From positions 124,001-188,000 of the forward strand of contig NZ_VIRS01000003.1 in NCBI RefSeq assembly GCF_006912135.1: a stretch of 64,000 nucleotides of DNA. The letters are read 5' to 3'. Position numbers and translations under genes: made by a program. Below are positions 24,230 through 33,402 of the stretch, piece by piece. The notes below the pieces were generated by a model. The model saw nothing but the letters and a program-made list of their open reading frames with translations. It was not told the origin of the DNA and made no database searches. How positions within the stretch are numbered: position 1 is the first letter of the stretch; every line of letters starts with the position of its first letter. Source of the DNA: Cryptosporangium phraense (lineage in GTDB: Bacteria > Actinomycetota > Actinomycetes > Mycobacteriales > Cryptosporangiaceae).

Positions 24230-25735
24230 TCAGCCCGCGTACTCCTCCCGCAGCTTCCCCTTCACCAGCTTGCCGGTCGGCGTCCGCGGTAGAGCGTCGG
24301 TGAACTCGATCCGGCGGGGAACCTTGAAGCCGGCCAGGCGGGCCCGGGCGAACTCGGTGATCGACGCGCGCGTCTCGTCGTCCGGGGAGGCCGACGCGAT
24401 CAGCTCGACGACGGCGAGGACCGACTCGCCGAACTCCGGATCTCCGACCCCGATCACCGCGACGTCGAGCACCGCGGGGTGCTGCAGGATCGCGTCCTCG
24501 ATCTCCTGCGGGTAGATGTTCACACCGCCGGAGATGATCGTGAACGCCTTGCGGTCGCTGAGAAACAGGTAGCCCTCGTCGTCGACGTAGCCGACGTCCC
24601 CGACCGTGGTCCACGTCGGATGGTCGGGGTGCTGCGCGCCCCGGGTCTTCTCCGGGTCGTTGTGGTAGGTGAACGGCAGGTCGTCGCGCTCGAAGAAGAT
24701 CAGGCCGGGCTCGCCGCCGGGCAGCAGCGCGCCCTTGTCGTCGCAGATCCGGGGCACACCGATCATCGGCCGGCCGACCGAGCCCGGGTGCTTGAGCCAC
24801 TCCTCGGACCCGATGAACGTGCCGCCGGCCCCCTCGGTGGACGCGTAGTACTCCTCGAGGATCGGCCCCCACCACTCGATCATCGCCCGCTTGACCTCGA
24901 CCGGGCACGGCGCGGCCGCGTGGATCGCCACCCGGTGCGAGCTGAGGTCGAAGCCGCCGCGCACCGACACGGGCAGCCGCAGCATCCGGACGAAGTGCGT
25001 CGGCACCCACTGGCTGTGCGTGACCCGGTACCGCGCGATCGCCCGGATCGCCCGCTCGGCGTCGAACGACGTCATGACGACGACCGTGCCGCCGAGGCTG
25101 GTCACGACCATGCCGAACCGCAGCGGGGCGGCGTGGTAGAGCGGCGCGGGGGAGAGGTACACCGAGTTCTCGTCGAACCCGTAGAGCGGCCCGAACACCC
25201 CGACGTACGGATCGCCGGGCTCGTCCACCTGCCGGTCGGGCAGATTCGGTTTGATGCCCTTCGGGCGTCCGGTGGTGCCGGAGGAGTAAAGCATGTCCCC
25301 GCCCCGGGGCTGGTTCGCCGGCGGTTCGGGCGACGCGGACGCGAGGACGGCCTCGTAGTCGTCGCCGATGACGATCCGGGTGTGCAGGGCGGGGAAGTCG
25401 CCCTCGGCCAGCGGGTTGAGGCTCTCGGAGACGACGAGAGCCGAGGCTCCGCAGTCCTGCAGGATGTAGCCGACCTCGGGCTTGGCCAGGTGCCAGTTCA
25501 CCGCGGTGAGGTAGAGCCCGGACCGTAAGCAGGCCCAGTACACCTCGAACACCCGCGGGCTGTTCTCGGTCAGCAGCGCAACGACGTCGCCCGGTCGCAA
25601 CCCGGCCGCGGTGAACGCGTTGGCCAGGCGGACGGAGCGTTCTTCCAGCTGAGCGTAGGTGAGAACTTCGCTGTCGTCCTCCATGACGACGGCGGGCTTG
25701 TCGGGGGAGGAGGCGGCATAGGCTCCTGGGTACAC
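24230..25735 (-). CDS. AMP-dependent acyl-CoA synthetase
   Basis: A 501-residue adenylate-forming enzyme (ANL superfamily) that activates a carboxylic acid as acyl-AMP and transfers it to CoA. It has the P-loop MLYSSGTTGRPKG, the adenine-binding EYYASTEG, the hinge FLSDRKAFTIISGGVNIYP and the C-terminal catalytic Lys in PRTPTGKLVKGKL. It is of the fatty-acid or aryl-CoA ligase type; chain length is not deducible. The start is GTG 25735 with GAGGTG 6 bases upstream, rejecting a longer frame from 25936. Codon 70 is TTA. It is monocistronic and divergent from a GNAT gene. Confidence 0.9.
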   Translation of the reverse strand: MYPGAYAASSPDKPAVVMEDDSEVLTYAQLEERSVRLANAFTAAGLRPGDVVALLTENSPRVFEVYWACLRSGLYLTAVNWHLAKPEVGYILQDCGASALVVSESLNPLAEGDFPALHTRIVIGDDYEAVLASASPEPPANQPRGGDMLYSSGTTGRPKGIKPNLPDRQVDEPGDPYVGVFGPLYGFDENSVYLSPAPLYHAAPLRFGMVVTSLGGTVVVMTSFDAERAIRAIARYRVTHSQWVPTHFVRMLRLPVSVRGGFDLSSHRVAIHAAAPCPVEVKRAMIEWWGPILEEYYASTEGAGGTFIGSEEWLKHPGSVGRPMIGVPRICDDKGALLPGGEPGLIFFERDDLPFTYHNDPEKTRGAQHPDHPTWTTVGDVGYVDDEGYLFLSDRKAFTIISGGVNIYPQEIEDAILQHPAVLDVAVIGVGDPEFGESVLAVVELIASASPDDETRASITEFARARLAGFKVPRRIEFTDALPRTPTGKLVKGKLREEYAG

Positions 25736-25855
25736 GGGCAACACCTCGCGCGGTCGGCAGTGCCAGCATCGTGACGCGCGCCACAGCCTCCTGTCGAGGC
25801 TTCCTAGCCAAGAATCGTCCGGAACGCGCCCGGCCGGCCGCGACATACTTCGGCG

Positions 25856-26341
25856 GTGGAACCGACCATCGTGCTCGGCGGGGCCGAGCTGATCGACGAC
25901 GTCGAAGAGCTGTGGAAGGCCCTGCACCGGCACCATCAGCTCGGCCTACCGGGCTTCGCCTACCACCCCGACGAGGTGTCGTGGGCGGTCCGGAGCGACG
26001 AGTACCGGCGCTGGCTGGCCCGGCCGGGCTCGTTCGTGCTGGTCGCGTACGCCGGGGCCGCGCCGGTGGGGTACGCGCTGGTCGAGGTCCTGGACGGGCC
26101 GGAAGACACCTGGGTGACCGGCGACCGGATCGCGATGCTCCAGTCGCTGTCGATCGCGCCGTTGTGGCGCGGCCGAGGCTTGGGCACGGTGCTCGCCGAC
26201 CGGGTCGACGCCGAGCTCGACGCCCGCGGGATCCACGACCTGATGCTCGACGTCGTCGAGGGCAACACGGGCGCCGAACGCTTCTACGAACGCCGGGGGC
26301 TGCGCCGGGTCATGAGCATCTACGCGAGGTTCTCCGGCTGA
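25856..26341 (+). CDS. GNAT family N-acetyltransferase
   Basis: A 161-residue GNAT. Motif A reads LSIAPLWRGRGLGTVLADRV, with the acetyl-CoA pyrophosphate loop RGRGLG. The C-terminal motif is NTGAERFYERRGLRRVMSIYARF. The start is a GTG at 25856. It is divergent from the acyl-CoA ligase and ends 69 bases before the MDR reductase on the same strand, so the two may be co-transcribed. The acceptor is unknown. Confidence 0.87.
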   Translation: MEPTIVLGGAELIDDVEELWKALHRHHQLGLPGFAYHPDEVSWAVRSDEYRRWLARPGSFVLVAYAGAAPVGYALVEVLDGPEDTWVTGDRIAMLQSLSIAPLWRGRGLGTVLADRVDAELDARGIHDLMLDVVEGNTGAERFYERRGLRRVMSIYARFSG

Positions 26342-26410
26342 GGCGGGCTGCCGGCCGCCCGCCGGTCCTCCGGCGACGGCTCGCGCGCGACAGCGCGTAT
26401 CTTCGCGGGC

Positions 26411-27298
26411 ATGTCCAGAGCTGTGGTCCTGTCCGCGTACGGCGCCCCCGACGTCCTGCGCCCGGCCGACGTCGAGATGCCGGAGCCGGGCCCGGGGCAG
26501 ATCCGGATCCGGGTCCGAGCGGCCGGGGTCGGGCCGACCGACCTCGACATCCGCGCCGGCCACCTGCAGCAGGCCTTCCCGCTGACGCTCCCGGCCGTGC
26601 TCGGGTTCGAGGCGGCCGGCGTCGTGGACGCGCTCGGGCCGGGCGTCACCGGCGTCGAAGCGGGCGACCCGGTGGCCGCGTTCCTGCCCGGGCTCGGCGG
26701 CTACGGCGACTACGCGCTGGCTGCGACCTGGGCCGTCAAGCCCGACGCGGTCGGCTGGGCCGACGCGGCCGCGCTGCCCGCCTCGGCCGAGGCGGCCGTC
26801 GGCACCCTGCGCCAGACCGGGGTGACGGCCGGCGACACGGTCCTCGTCCTCGGCGGCGGTGGGTCGGTCGGGCTGATCGCGACCCAGCTCGCGGTGGCGG
26901 CCGGCGCCCGCGTCCTCGCCGTCGTCGGCGCCCGCGACGAACAGCTGATCTCCGACGTCGGCGCGCAGCCGGTCCGCTACGACCGGCCGCTCGCCGCCCA
27001 GGTGAAGACCCCGGTCGACGTCGTCCTGGACGCCGCCGGCCACGGGCTCACCGACGCGCTGGCGCTGATCAAGAGCCCGGACCGGGCGATCACGCTGGCC
27101 GACCACACGTCCGGGGTCCGGTTCTCCGCGCCGACGCCCGACCGCGCCCCGGACGCCCTCGACGTGACGCTCCCGCTGCTGGCCGCGAAGACCCTGCGTC
27201 TCCGGGCCCAGCGCGAGTTCCCGCGCGACGACGCGGCGGCCGCCCACACCGAGCTGGAGAGCGGCCGCCTGCGCGAGAAGGTGGTCCTGGTCAGCTGA
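26411..27298 (+). CDS. MDR family quinone-oxidoreductase-like reductase
   Basis: A 295-residue medium-chain dehydrogenase/reductase. The N-terminal GroES-like domain has PEPGPGQIRIRVRAAGVGPTD. The cofactor motif is VLVLGGGGSVGLIATQLAVAAG. The Cys/His zinc ligands of true alcohol dehydrogenases are absent, placing it with zinc-free quinone oxidoreductases that use NADPH. It is slightly shorter than the usual 310-330 residues. It ends convergent with the F420 enzyme gene, overlapping by 8 bases. Confidence 0.85.
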   Translation: MSRAVVLSAYGAPDVLRPADVEMPEPGPGQIRIRVRAAGVGPTDLDIRAGHLQQAFPLTLPAVLGFEAAGVVDALGPGVTGVEAGDPVAAFLPGLGGYGDYALAATWAVKPDAVGWADAAALPASAEAAVGTLRQTGVTAGDTVLVLGGGGSVGLIATQLAVAAGARVLAVVGARDEQLISDVGAQPVRYDRPLAAQVKTPVDVVLDAAGHGLTDALALIKSPDRAITLADHTSGVRFSAPTPDRAPDALDVTLPLLAAKTLRLRAQREFPRDDAAAAHTELESGRLREKVVLVS

Positions 27299-28244
27299 AC
27301 CGGGGCAGGACGTCCTTGCTCCAGGCCGCGAAGAACGCGTCCTGGTCGGCGCCGATCTGCTGCACGTAGACCTCGTCGAAGCCCGCGTCGACGTACTGCT
27401 GCACGGACTGCGCGTGCTGGTCCAGATCGGGCCCCAACGGCAGCGGCGACGAGTCGATGATGTCCTCGGTGATCAGCTCCGACGCCTGCTCGAACAGCAA
27501 CGGCGTGGGCAGCTCCTGGGCCAGCTGGCCCGGCAGCTGCTCGTTCGGCCACAGCCGGTGCACGGTCTTCACCGCCGACGCCCGGTCGGCCGCGTAACAG
27601 ACCTTCATCCCGCCCTGCGTCGGTCCCTTGCCCCCGGCTTCCCGGTAGGCCTTCACCAGGTCAGCGTCGGGCTGGGTGGTGCAGAACCCGTCGCCGATCT
27701 CCGCGGCCAGCGTCGCGGCCTGCTCGCCGAACGCCGAGACGTAGATCGGCACCGGCTGCTCGGGCAGCGTGTAGATCCGGGCGTTCTCGACGACGTAGTG
27801 CTCACCGTGGTGGGTGACGATCTTCCCGCCGTGGAGTTCACGAATGAGCGCGACCGCCTCCTCGAGCATTTCCTGGCGCACTCCGGCCGGCGGCCACGCG
27901 TCCCCCAGGATGTGTTCGTTGAGAGCCTCGCCCGAGCCGACGCCGAGCACGAAACGGCCCTGCAGTTGCACGGCGGCCGTGGCCGCGGCCTGGGCGATGA
28001 TCGCCGGGTGGATCCGCACGGTCGGGCAGGTGACGGCCGTGGTGACCGGCAGCGAGACGGCCTCGGACAGCGCGCCGATCACCGACCAGACGAACGGGCT
28101 GTTGCCCTGCTCGCCGTTCCAGGGGTGGAAGTGATCGGAGATCCACAGCCGGGTGAACCCGGCCTGCTCGGCCTTGCGCGCTTGGTCGACGAGCTCGCGC
28201 GGGCCGAACTCCTCGCAGGACAGGAAGTATCCGATGCTCACCAT
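27291..28244 (-). CDS. F420-dependent LLM-class oxidoreductase
   Basis: A 317-residue luciferase-like TIM-barrel protein. The N-terminus IGYFLSCEEFGPRELVDQARKAE and the blocks WISDHFHPWNGEQGNSPFVW and GVGSGEALNEHILG match the TIGR03557 group related to F420-dependent glucose-6-phosphate dehydrogenase. It transfers hydride with the deazaflavin F420, a cofactor typical of actinobacteria. The substrate is unknown. ATG 28242-28244 gives the family's N-terminus; an upstream extension lacks similarity. It is divergent from the catalase gene. Confidence 0.88.
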   Translation of the reverse strand: MVSIGYFLSCEEFGPRELVDQARKAEQAGFTRLWISDHFHPWNGEQGNSPFVWSVIGALSEAVSLPVTTAVTCPTVRIHPAIIAQAAATAAVQLQGRFVLGVGSGEALNEHILGDAWPPAGVRQEMLEEAVALIRELHGGKIVTHHGEHYVVENARIYTLPEQPVPIYVSAFGEQAATLAAEIGDGFCTTQPDADLVKAYREAGGKGPTQGGMKVCYAADRASAVKTVHRLWPNEQLPGQLAQELPTPLLFEQASELITEDIIDSSPLPLGPDLDQHAQSVQQYVDAGFDEVYVQQIGADQDAFFAAWSKDVLPRFS

Positions 28245-28351
28245 GTGGCCGGGATGCCCGGAACCGAGCTGGGAAAACGGGCGGTTTGAAGCGGGTTTCC
28301 CCGGGCACACGGACGCGGTCCGCCTCATCGACGCTGTCCAGGAGCTCCTCC

Positions 28352-30457
28352 ATGCCCCCTGCGAAACGCCAGCCCGACCAGGCCGCCCCGAAGAAGGTCA
28401 GCCCGACCGGGCGGTCCGAACGCGAAGGTCTGCTCGGTGGCGATCCCCGCGCTCAGGCGGGTGACCACCTCACGACGGCTCAGGGTCTCCGGCTCTCCGA
28501 CACCGATCACTCGCTGAAGGCCGGGCCGCGCGGCCCGTCGCTGCTCGAGGATCACCACCTGCGCGAAAAGATCACCCACTTCGACCACGAGCGCATCCCC
28601 GAGCGGGTCGTCCACGCCCGCGGTGCGGCCGCCCACGGCACGTTCGTCGCCTACGGCAACGCGGCCTCGGCCACGAAGGCCGGGTTCCTGTCCCAGAAGG
28701 GCAAGGAGACCGACGTCTTCGTCCGTTTCTCGACCGTCCTCGGCTCCCGCGGGTCCGCGGACACGGTGCGGGACACGCGCGGGTTCGCCGTGAAGTTCTA
28801 CACCGACGAGGGAAACTTCGACCTCGTCGGCAACAACATCCCGGTGTTCTTCATCCAGGACGCGATCAAGTTCCCCGACGTCATCCACGCGGGCAAGCCG
28901 CACCCGGACCGCGAGATCCCGCAGGCCCAGTCGGCCCACGACACGTTCTGGGACTTCGTCGGCCTGCACACCGAGGCCACCCACCACGTGTTCTGGAACA
29001 TGTCCGACCGGGGCATCCCGCGCTCCTACCGGACGATGGAGGGCTTCGGCGTCCACACGTTCCGGCTGGAGAACGGTTCCGGGGAGACCGTGCTGGTGAA
29101 GTTCCACTGGAAGCCGATCGCCGGGGTGCACTCGCTGGTCTGGGAGGAAGCCCAGATCGCGGCCGGGGTCGACCCTGACTTCCACCGGCGTGACATGGCC
29201 GACTCGATCGAGGCCGGTGCGCCGCTGGAGTACGAGCTGGGCCTGCAGCTGTTCCCGGACTCGGGCGAGGAGACGTTCGAGGGCATCGACCTGCTCGACC
29301 CGACGAAGATCGTCCCCGAAGAGCTGGCGCCGGTGCAGCTCGTCGGCAAGCTGACCCTCGACCGGAACCCGACGAACTACTTCGCCGAGACCGAGCAGGT
29401 CGCGTTCCACCTGGGCAACCTGGTGCCGGGCATCCACGTCACGAACGACCCGCTGCTGCAGGGCCGGCTGTTCTCCTACGTGGACACCCAGCTGACCCGG
29501 CTGGGCGGGCCGAACTTCTCGCAGCTGCCGATCAACCGGCCGCACACCGAGGTCAACGACAACCTGCGGGACGGCATGCACCAGACCGCGGTGCACACCG
29601 GCCTGGCCCCGTACCTGCCGAACACGATCGACGGCGGCGGCCCCTTCACGACCGACGGCTACGTCGAGGTGCCGGTTCTGGTCGACGGGCCGAAGGTTCG
29701 GCAGAACCCGGTCTCGTTCGACGACCACTTCAGCCAGCCGGCGCTGTTCTACCACTCGCTGACCGCGGTCGAGCAGGTGCACATCGCCGAGGCGTTCACG
29801 TTCGAGCTCGGCAAGTGCTACGAGCAGGCGATCAAGGAGCGCTACCTGACCGTGCTGGCCCGGATCGACACCGCGCTGTGCGAGACGGTGGCGGCCGGGC
29901 TCGGCCTGCCCGCGCCGTCGGACAAGCCGGTGACGCACGGCGACGTCTCGCCGACGCTGTCGCAGATCGTCGCCGCGCCGGGGCCGATCACCGGGCGGAT
30001 CGTCGGCGTGGTCGCCGGGCCGGGCGCCGACCTGGCCGGGATCGAGAAGCTGCGCAAGCCGCTCGAGGAGGCCGGAGCCGTGCTGCGGGTGATCGCGCCG
30101 CAGGGCGGGATCCTCGGCAAGGGCAAGAACAAGCAGGTCGTCGAGCGGACGTTCGTGACCGCGCGGTCGATCGAGTTCGACGCGCTGGTGATCGCGGCCG
30201 GCGTCGCCGAGTCGCCGGACGCCGGTGACATCAAGGCGCAGATCATGCTGCTCGAGGCGTTCCGGCACCTCAAGGCGATCGGCGCCTGGGGCGACGGAGC
30301 GAAGGTGCTGGCCGGGGCCGGCATCAGCGGGCCGGGCGTCCTGCTCGGCGACTCGCCGGACGAGGAGTTCGCGACGTCGTTCGTGGCCGCGCTCGGCCTG
30401 CACCGGGTGTGGGAGCGCGCCGACTCGGTGATGGCGTCGCAGGTTCCGCCGGCCTGA
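28352..30457 (+). CDS. katE: Large-subunit monofunctional catalase
   Basis: A 701-residue clade 2 catalase that converts hydrogen peroxide to water and oxygen. The catalytic His lies in IPERVVHARGAAAHG and the distal Asn in NNIPVFFIQDAIKFPD. The proximal heme-ligand Tyr lies in RLFSYVDTQLTRLG. The last 150 residues or so form the extra flavodoxin/DJ-1-like domain specific to large catalases (TGRIVGVVAGPGADLAG onwards). ATG 28352 is preceded by AGGAG. A strong hairpin follows the stop. Confidence 0.95.
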   Translation: MPPAKRQPDQAAPKKVSPTGRSEREGLLGGDPRAQAGDHLTTAQGLRLSDTDHSLKAGPRGPSLLEDHHLREKITHFDHERIPERVVHARGAAAHGTFVAYGNAASATKAGFLSQKGKETDVFVRFSTVLGSRGSADTVRDTRGFAVKFYTDEGNFDLVGNNIPVFFIQDAIKFPDVIHAGKPHPDREIPQAQSAHDTFWDFVGLHTEATHHVFWNMSDRGIPRSYRTMEGFGVHTFRLENGSGETVLVKFHWKPIAGVHSLVWEEAQIAAGVDPDFHRRDMADSIEAGAPLEYELGLQLFPDSGEETFEGIDLLDPTKIVPEELAPVQLVGKLTLDRNPTNYFAETEQVAFHLGNLVPGIHVTNDPLLQGRLFSYVDTQLTRLGGPNFSQLPINRPHTEVNDNLRDGMHQTAVHTGLAPYLPNTIDGGGPFTTDGYVEVPVLVDGPKVRQNPVSFDDHFSQPALFYHSLTAVEQVHIAEAFTFELGKCYEQAIKERYLTVLARIDTALCETVAAGLGLPAPSDKPVTHGDVSPTLSQIVAAPGPITGRIVGVVAGPGADLAGIEKLRKPLEEAGAVLRVIAPQGGILGKGKNKQVVERTFVTARSIEFDALVIAAGVAESPDAGDIKAQIMLLEAFRHLKAIGAWGDGAKVLAGAGISGPGVLLGDSPDEEFATSFVAALGLHRVWERADSVMASQVPPA

Positions 30458-30466
30458 GTTGGTTCT

Positions 30467-30502
30467 TCCCGGGGGCGGCGCGGCCAGGTGCCGCCCCCGG
30501 GA
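30467..30502. terminator. Bidirectional hairpin terminator
   Basis: A 13-base perfect stem (TCCCGGGGGCGGC, 30467-30479, with 30490-30502) and a 10-base loop lie between the catalase stop (30457) and the convergent end of the glycan operon (30505). It can terminate both transcripts. Confidence 0.8.
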
Positions 30503-30504
30503 GG

Positions 30505-31596
30505 CTAGGCTCTCGTGACTTCCAGGGCCAGCTGGTGTTCTTCGCGGACCCGGACGACCAGGACCGGAACGTCGGCGGAGGGCTCGGAGATCGGGCCGTC
30601 GTCGTCCCGGTTGCCGCCGGTGACCGGCTGGATCCCGAGGACGGCCAGCTCGGAACAGACCGCCGCACGGACCTCGGGCTGGTCCCAGCCGATCTCCCCG
30701 GTGAACACCAGCGCGTCCAGGTGCGGCAGCGACGCCGCCATCGCGCCGACGGCCCGCCGCACCGCGTGCGCGTAGGCGTCCAGCGCGGCGGCCGCGGCCG
30801 GGTCGCTCGAGGCCACCAGCTCGCGGGTGTCGCCGGAGATCCCGCCCGACATCCCGAGCAGCCCGGACCTCTTCTGCAGCCCGTCGGCGAGGTCGTCGAC
30901 CGACAGCCGGCCGTCGAGCAGCCAGAGCAGCAAGCCCGGGTCGACCGCGCCGGAGCGGCGCGACATCGGGATCCCGTCCAACGGTGTCATCCCCATCGTC
31001 GTGTCGACGCTCATCCCGCCGGCGACCGCGCAGACCGACGCCCCGCCGCCCAGGTGGGCGATCACCAGGTTCGGCGACGGATTGCCGAGCAGCACCGCGG
31101 CCCGGCGGGACGACCACGCGTACGACAGCCCGTGGAACCCGTAGCGGTGCAGGTTCCAGCGGCCGCGCCATTCCGCGGGCAGCGGCAGCATCGCCGCGGC
31201 CGGCGGGAGCGTGGCGTGGAACGCGGTGTCCGGGCACACGTAGTGCGGGACGTCGGGCAGCGCGGTGCGGGCCGCGGCCAGCAGCGCCAGCGCCGGCGGA
31301 TCGTGCTGCGGCGCCAGGTCGGCGACCTCGTGCAGCGCCGCGACCAGCGCGTCGTCCACGACCGTCGGCACCGCGACGAGCCCGCCGCCGTGCACGAGCC
31401 GGTGCCCCACCGCGTCCGGCGCGGCCGGCAGATCCGCGACGAACGCCCCGAACGCGTCGGCGGCGTCCGGAGAGCCGGGCTCGAGGTCGAGCGTCTCGGC
31501 CGCCAGCTCGGTCATGGCGTCCGGGTCGTCCCCCGGCTCCAGGAGCGCGACCCCGACGCTGTGCGACCCGGCGGTGACCGCCAGAACCCGTGTCAT
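30505..31596 (-). CDS. Divergent acetate kinase-like protein
   Basis: A 363-residue member of the acetate/propionate kinase (ASKHA) family. Recognisable blocks are GHRLVHGG, DTAFHATLP, HRYGFHGLS, RRSGAVDPGLL and FTGEIG. Several otherwise conserved positions differ: the N-terminal NAGSSSLK motif reads TAGSHSVG (Asn to Thr8, Lys to Gly15) and HLGNGAS reads HLGGGAS. Catalysis on acetate is therefore doubtful, and no phosphotransacetylase gene is nearby. It is the last gene of the 13-gene glycan operon, overlapping the preceding stop by 4 bases. A different acid or sugar substrate, or loss of function, are alternatives. Confidence 0.75.
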   Translation of the reverse strand: MTRVLAVTAGSHSVGVALLEPGDDPDAMTELAAETLDLEPGSPDAADAFGAFVADLPAAPDAVGHRLVHGGGLVAVPTVVDDALVAALHEVADLAPQHDPPALALLAAARTALPDVPHYVCPDTAFHATLPPAAAMLPLPAEWRGRWNLHRYGFHGLSYAWSSRRAAVLLGNPSPNLVIAHLGGGASVCAVAGGMSVDTTMGMTPLDGIPMSRRSGAVDPGLLLWLLDGRLSVDDLADGLQKRSGLLGMSGGISGDTRELVASSDPAAAAALDAYAHAVRRAVGAMAASLPHLDALVFTGEIGWDQPEVRAAVCSELAVLGIQPVTGGNRDDDGPISEPSADVPVLVVRVREEHQLALEVTRA

Positions 31597-32510
31597 ACCT
31601 GCGGCAGTACCCCGAGGGCTTCGATCAATCCCCTGGTGAGGCCGTCCGGGCGGCCGGAGCGGTAGGCGGCCGCGCGGTGGTGGGCGGCCGGGGATCGGCA
31701 CCAGTCCCACCACTCCGGCAGCTCGTCGAGCCGGTCGGCGTCCAGGACGGCGGGCCAGTCCAGGGCCCGGGCCTGGGCGGTGACCTTCGCGCCGCCGTCG
31801 ACCGGGTCGACCGCCAGCACCGGGACGCCGGCCTGCAGGCCGAGCACCAGCCCGTGCAGGCGGGTCGTCACCACCACGTCAAGACGGCTGAGCACCGACC
31901 GCAGCTGGCCGGGGGTCGCGAACAGGCGCCAGTCGTGGGCGTCGAGGCGGGTGTCGAGCGGGACCCGGGCCACGTCCAGGCCGTGCAGCCAGCCGGTGAG
32001 GGCCGACGCCACCGAGCCGTGCCGGCGCCGGACGCCGTACTCGTGCTGACCGTCGGTGAGGATCACACCGACCACCGGTACGGCGTCCGGCTCCGGGGCT
32101 GCGAGGGCCAGATCCGGTTGCGGGTCCGATCCGGCGCCGTCGCGGGGCAGGACCACGTCGAAGCCGGTCACCGCCGGGTCGGTCGCGTCGAGCACCGAGA
32201 CGCCGACCGCGATCCTCCGGCAGCGCGTGAACCGGGCGTGCAGGTCGAGCAGCGGGCTCGGGATGCCCGACCCCGGTGCGTTGCTGTGCAGCGGCCCGCA
32301 CGCGAAAACGACCGTGTGGTACTCGTCCGGGTCGGCGTCCTCCAGGTGCAGACCGTCAGCCCGGAACCCCGGCGACCAGGCCACGTCGTACGGGATCCCG
32401 GCCGCGTCCAGCGTCGCGGTGACCGCGTCGCCGGCCAGCACGTCCCCGGCCGTCGCCTCGCCGTGCAGGAAGCTGTACCACCCGGTGACCAGTACCCGGT
32501 CAGCCCACAT
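31593..32510 (-). CDS. Polysaccharide pyruvyl transferase family protein
   Basis: A 305-residue protein of the polysaccharide pyruvyl transferase family, which puts pyruvate ketals on glycan sugars. Visible hallmarks are VFACGPL near residue 68 and the C-terminal SRLDVVVTTRLHGLVLGLQAGVPVLAVD, which ends in the family's RLHG motif. The N-terminal half is poorly conserved. It overlaps the upstream glycosyltransferase by 11 bases and the downstream kinase-like gene by 4. Pyruvylation of the operon's heptose glycan is a reasonable inference. Confidence 0.75.
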   Translation of the reverse strand: MWADRVLVTGWYSFLHGEATAGDVLAGDAVTATLDAAGIPYDVAWSPGFRADGLHLEDADPDEYHTVVFACGPLHSNAPGSGIPSPLLDLHARFTRCRRIAVGVSVLDATDPAVTGFDVVLPRDGAGSDPQPDLALAAPEPDAVPVVGVILTDGQHEYGVRRRHGSVASALTGWLHGLDVARVPLDTRLDAHDWRLFATPGQLRSVLSRLDVVVTTRLHGLVLGLQAGVPVLAVDPVDGGAKVTAQARALDWPAVLDADRLDELPEWWDWCRSPAAHHRAAAYRSGRPDGLTRGLIEALGVLPQV

Positions 32511-33402
32511 AGGACCGCGCTCCGGACTCGCGCTGCGGGGCCTCCAGGGCCCGCAGACCGCGTTCGACCCACGGCGGCGCCGGGCGCCGCTCGCGCAGCA
32601 CCCACGGCAGGCCGGCCGCCGCGTCGGCGAACGCCAGCAGCGAGGTCCGGTCGCGGGGGACGGTCGAGGCCAGGAACGCGCTCCGGCGCACCGCCCGCCC
32701 GAGCGGACGCCGCAGCCAGGTGAACCAGAGCGTGTTCCGGATCCCGTGCCGGCGGCGCAGCGTCGCGTCCCGCGCGGGCGACGGACGGTGGTGCACGGTC
32801 AGCTCGGACGCGTAGACCAGCCACCACCCGGCCGCCACCAGGTCGACGGCCAGCAGCTCCTCCTCGCCCCCGAGCCAGAGCCGGGGCGAGAACCCGCCGG
32901 CGTCCCGGAACGGCTCCAGCCGCATCACGGTGGCCCCGGCCAGGAACGATCCGAGCGCCGGGCCGGGCAGCCACGGCGGCCGCGGCACCGGCGAATCGCG
33001 CAGCTCGGGCACGATCGGGTCCTCGAACACGGCGCCGTCGGCGTGCACCAGGATCCGCGCGGTCACGGCCGCGACCAGCGGATGCGCGTCCAGCAGGTCG
33101 GCCGCCCGAGCCAGCGACGACGGCTCCCACCAGGTGTCGTCGTCGCAGAACGCCAGGTACGGCGTCGCCGCCTCGCGGGCGGCCAGGTTCCGACCCGTCG
33201 CCCCGAGATTCCGCCCGGGCTCGAGCAGCCGCACGTCGGGAAAGGACGACGCGACGGCCGCCGCGGTTCCGTCGGTGGACGCGTTGTCGACCACGATCAC
33301 CGGCGGCCGCTCCGGAAGCGCGGCCAGCCGGTCGAGCGTGTGCAGCAGCTCGTCGCGCCGGTTGTGCGTGATGACGGCGACCGTCACCCGTCCGTCGTTC
33401 AT
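32500..33402 (-). CDS. Family 2 glycosyltransferase
   Basis: A 300-residue GT-A fold transferase. VAVITHNRRDELLHTLDRL opens the nucleotide-sugar domain. VIVVDNASTDGTA is the GT2 signature and FCDDDTWWEPSSLARA holds the DxD metal site. No membrane segments are seen, so it works on the cytoplasmic face. It is closely similar to the next gene upstream (33399-34247), suggesting duplication, and starts 4 bases inside that gene. The donor and acceptor are unknown. Confidence 0.9.
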   Translation of the reverse strand: MNDGRVTVAVITHNRRDELLHTLDRLAALPERPPVIVVDNASTDGTAAAVASSFPDVRLLEPGRNLGATGRNLAAREAATPYLAFCDDDTWWEPSSLARAADLLDAHPLVAAVTARILVHADGAVFEDPIVPELRDSPVPRPPWLPGPALGSFLAGATVMRLEPFRDAGGFSPRLWLGGEEELLAVDLVAAGWWLVYASELTVHHRPSPARDATLRRRHGIRNTLWFTWLRRPLGRAVRRSAFLASTVPRDRTSLLAFADAAAGLPWVLRERRPAPPWVERGLRALEAPQRESGARSYVG

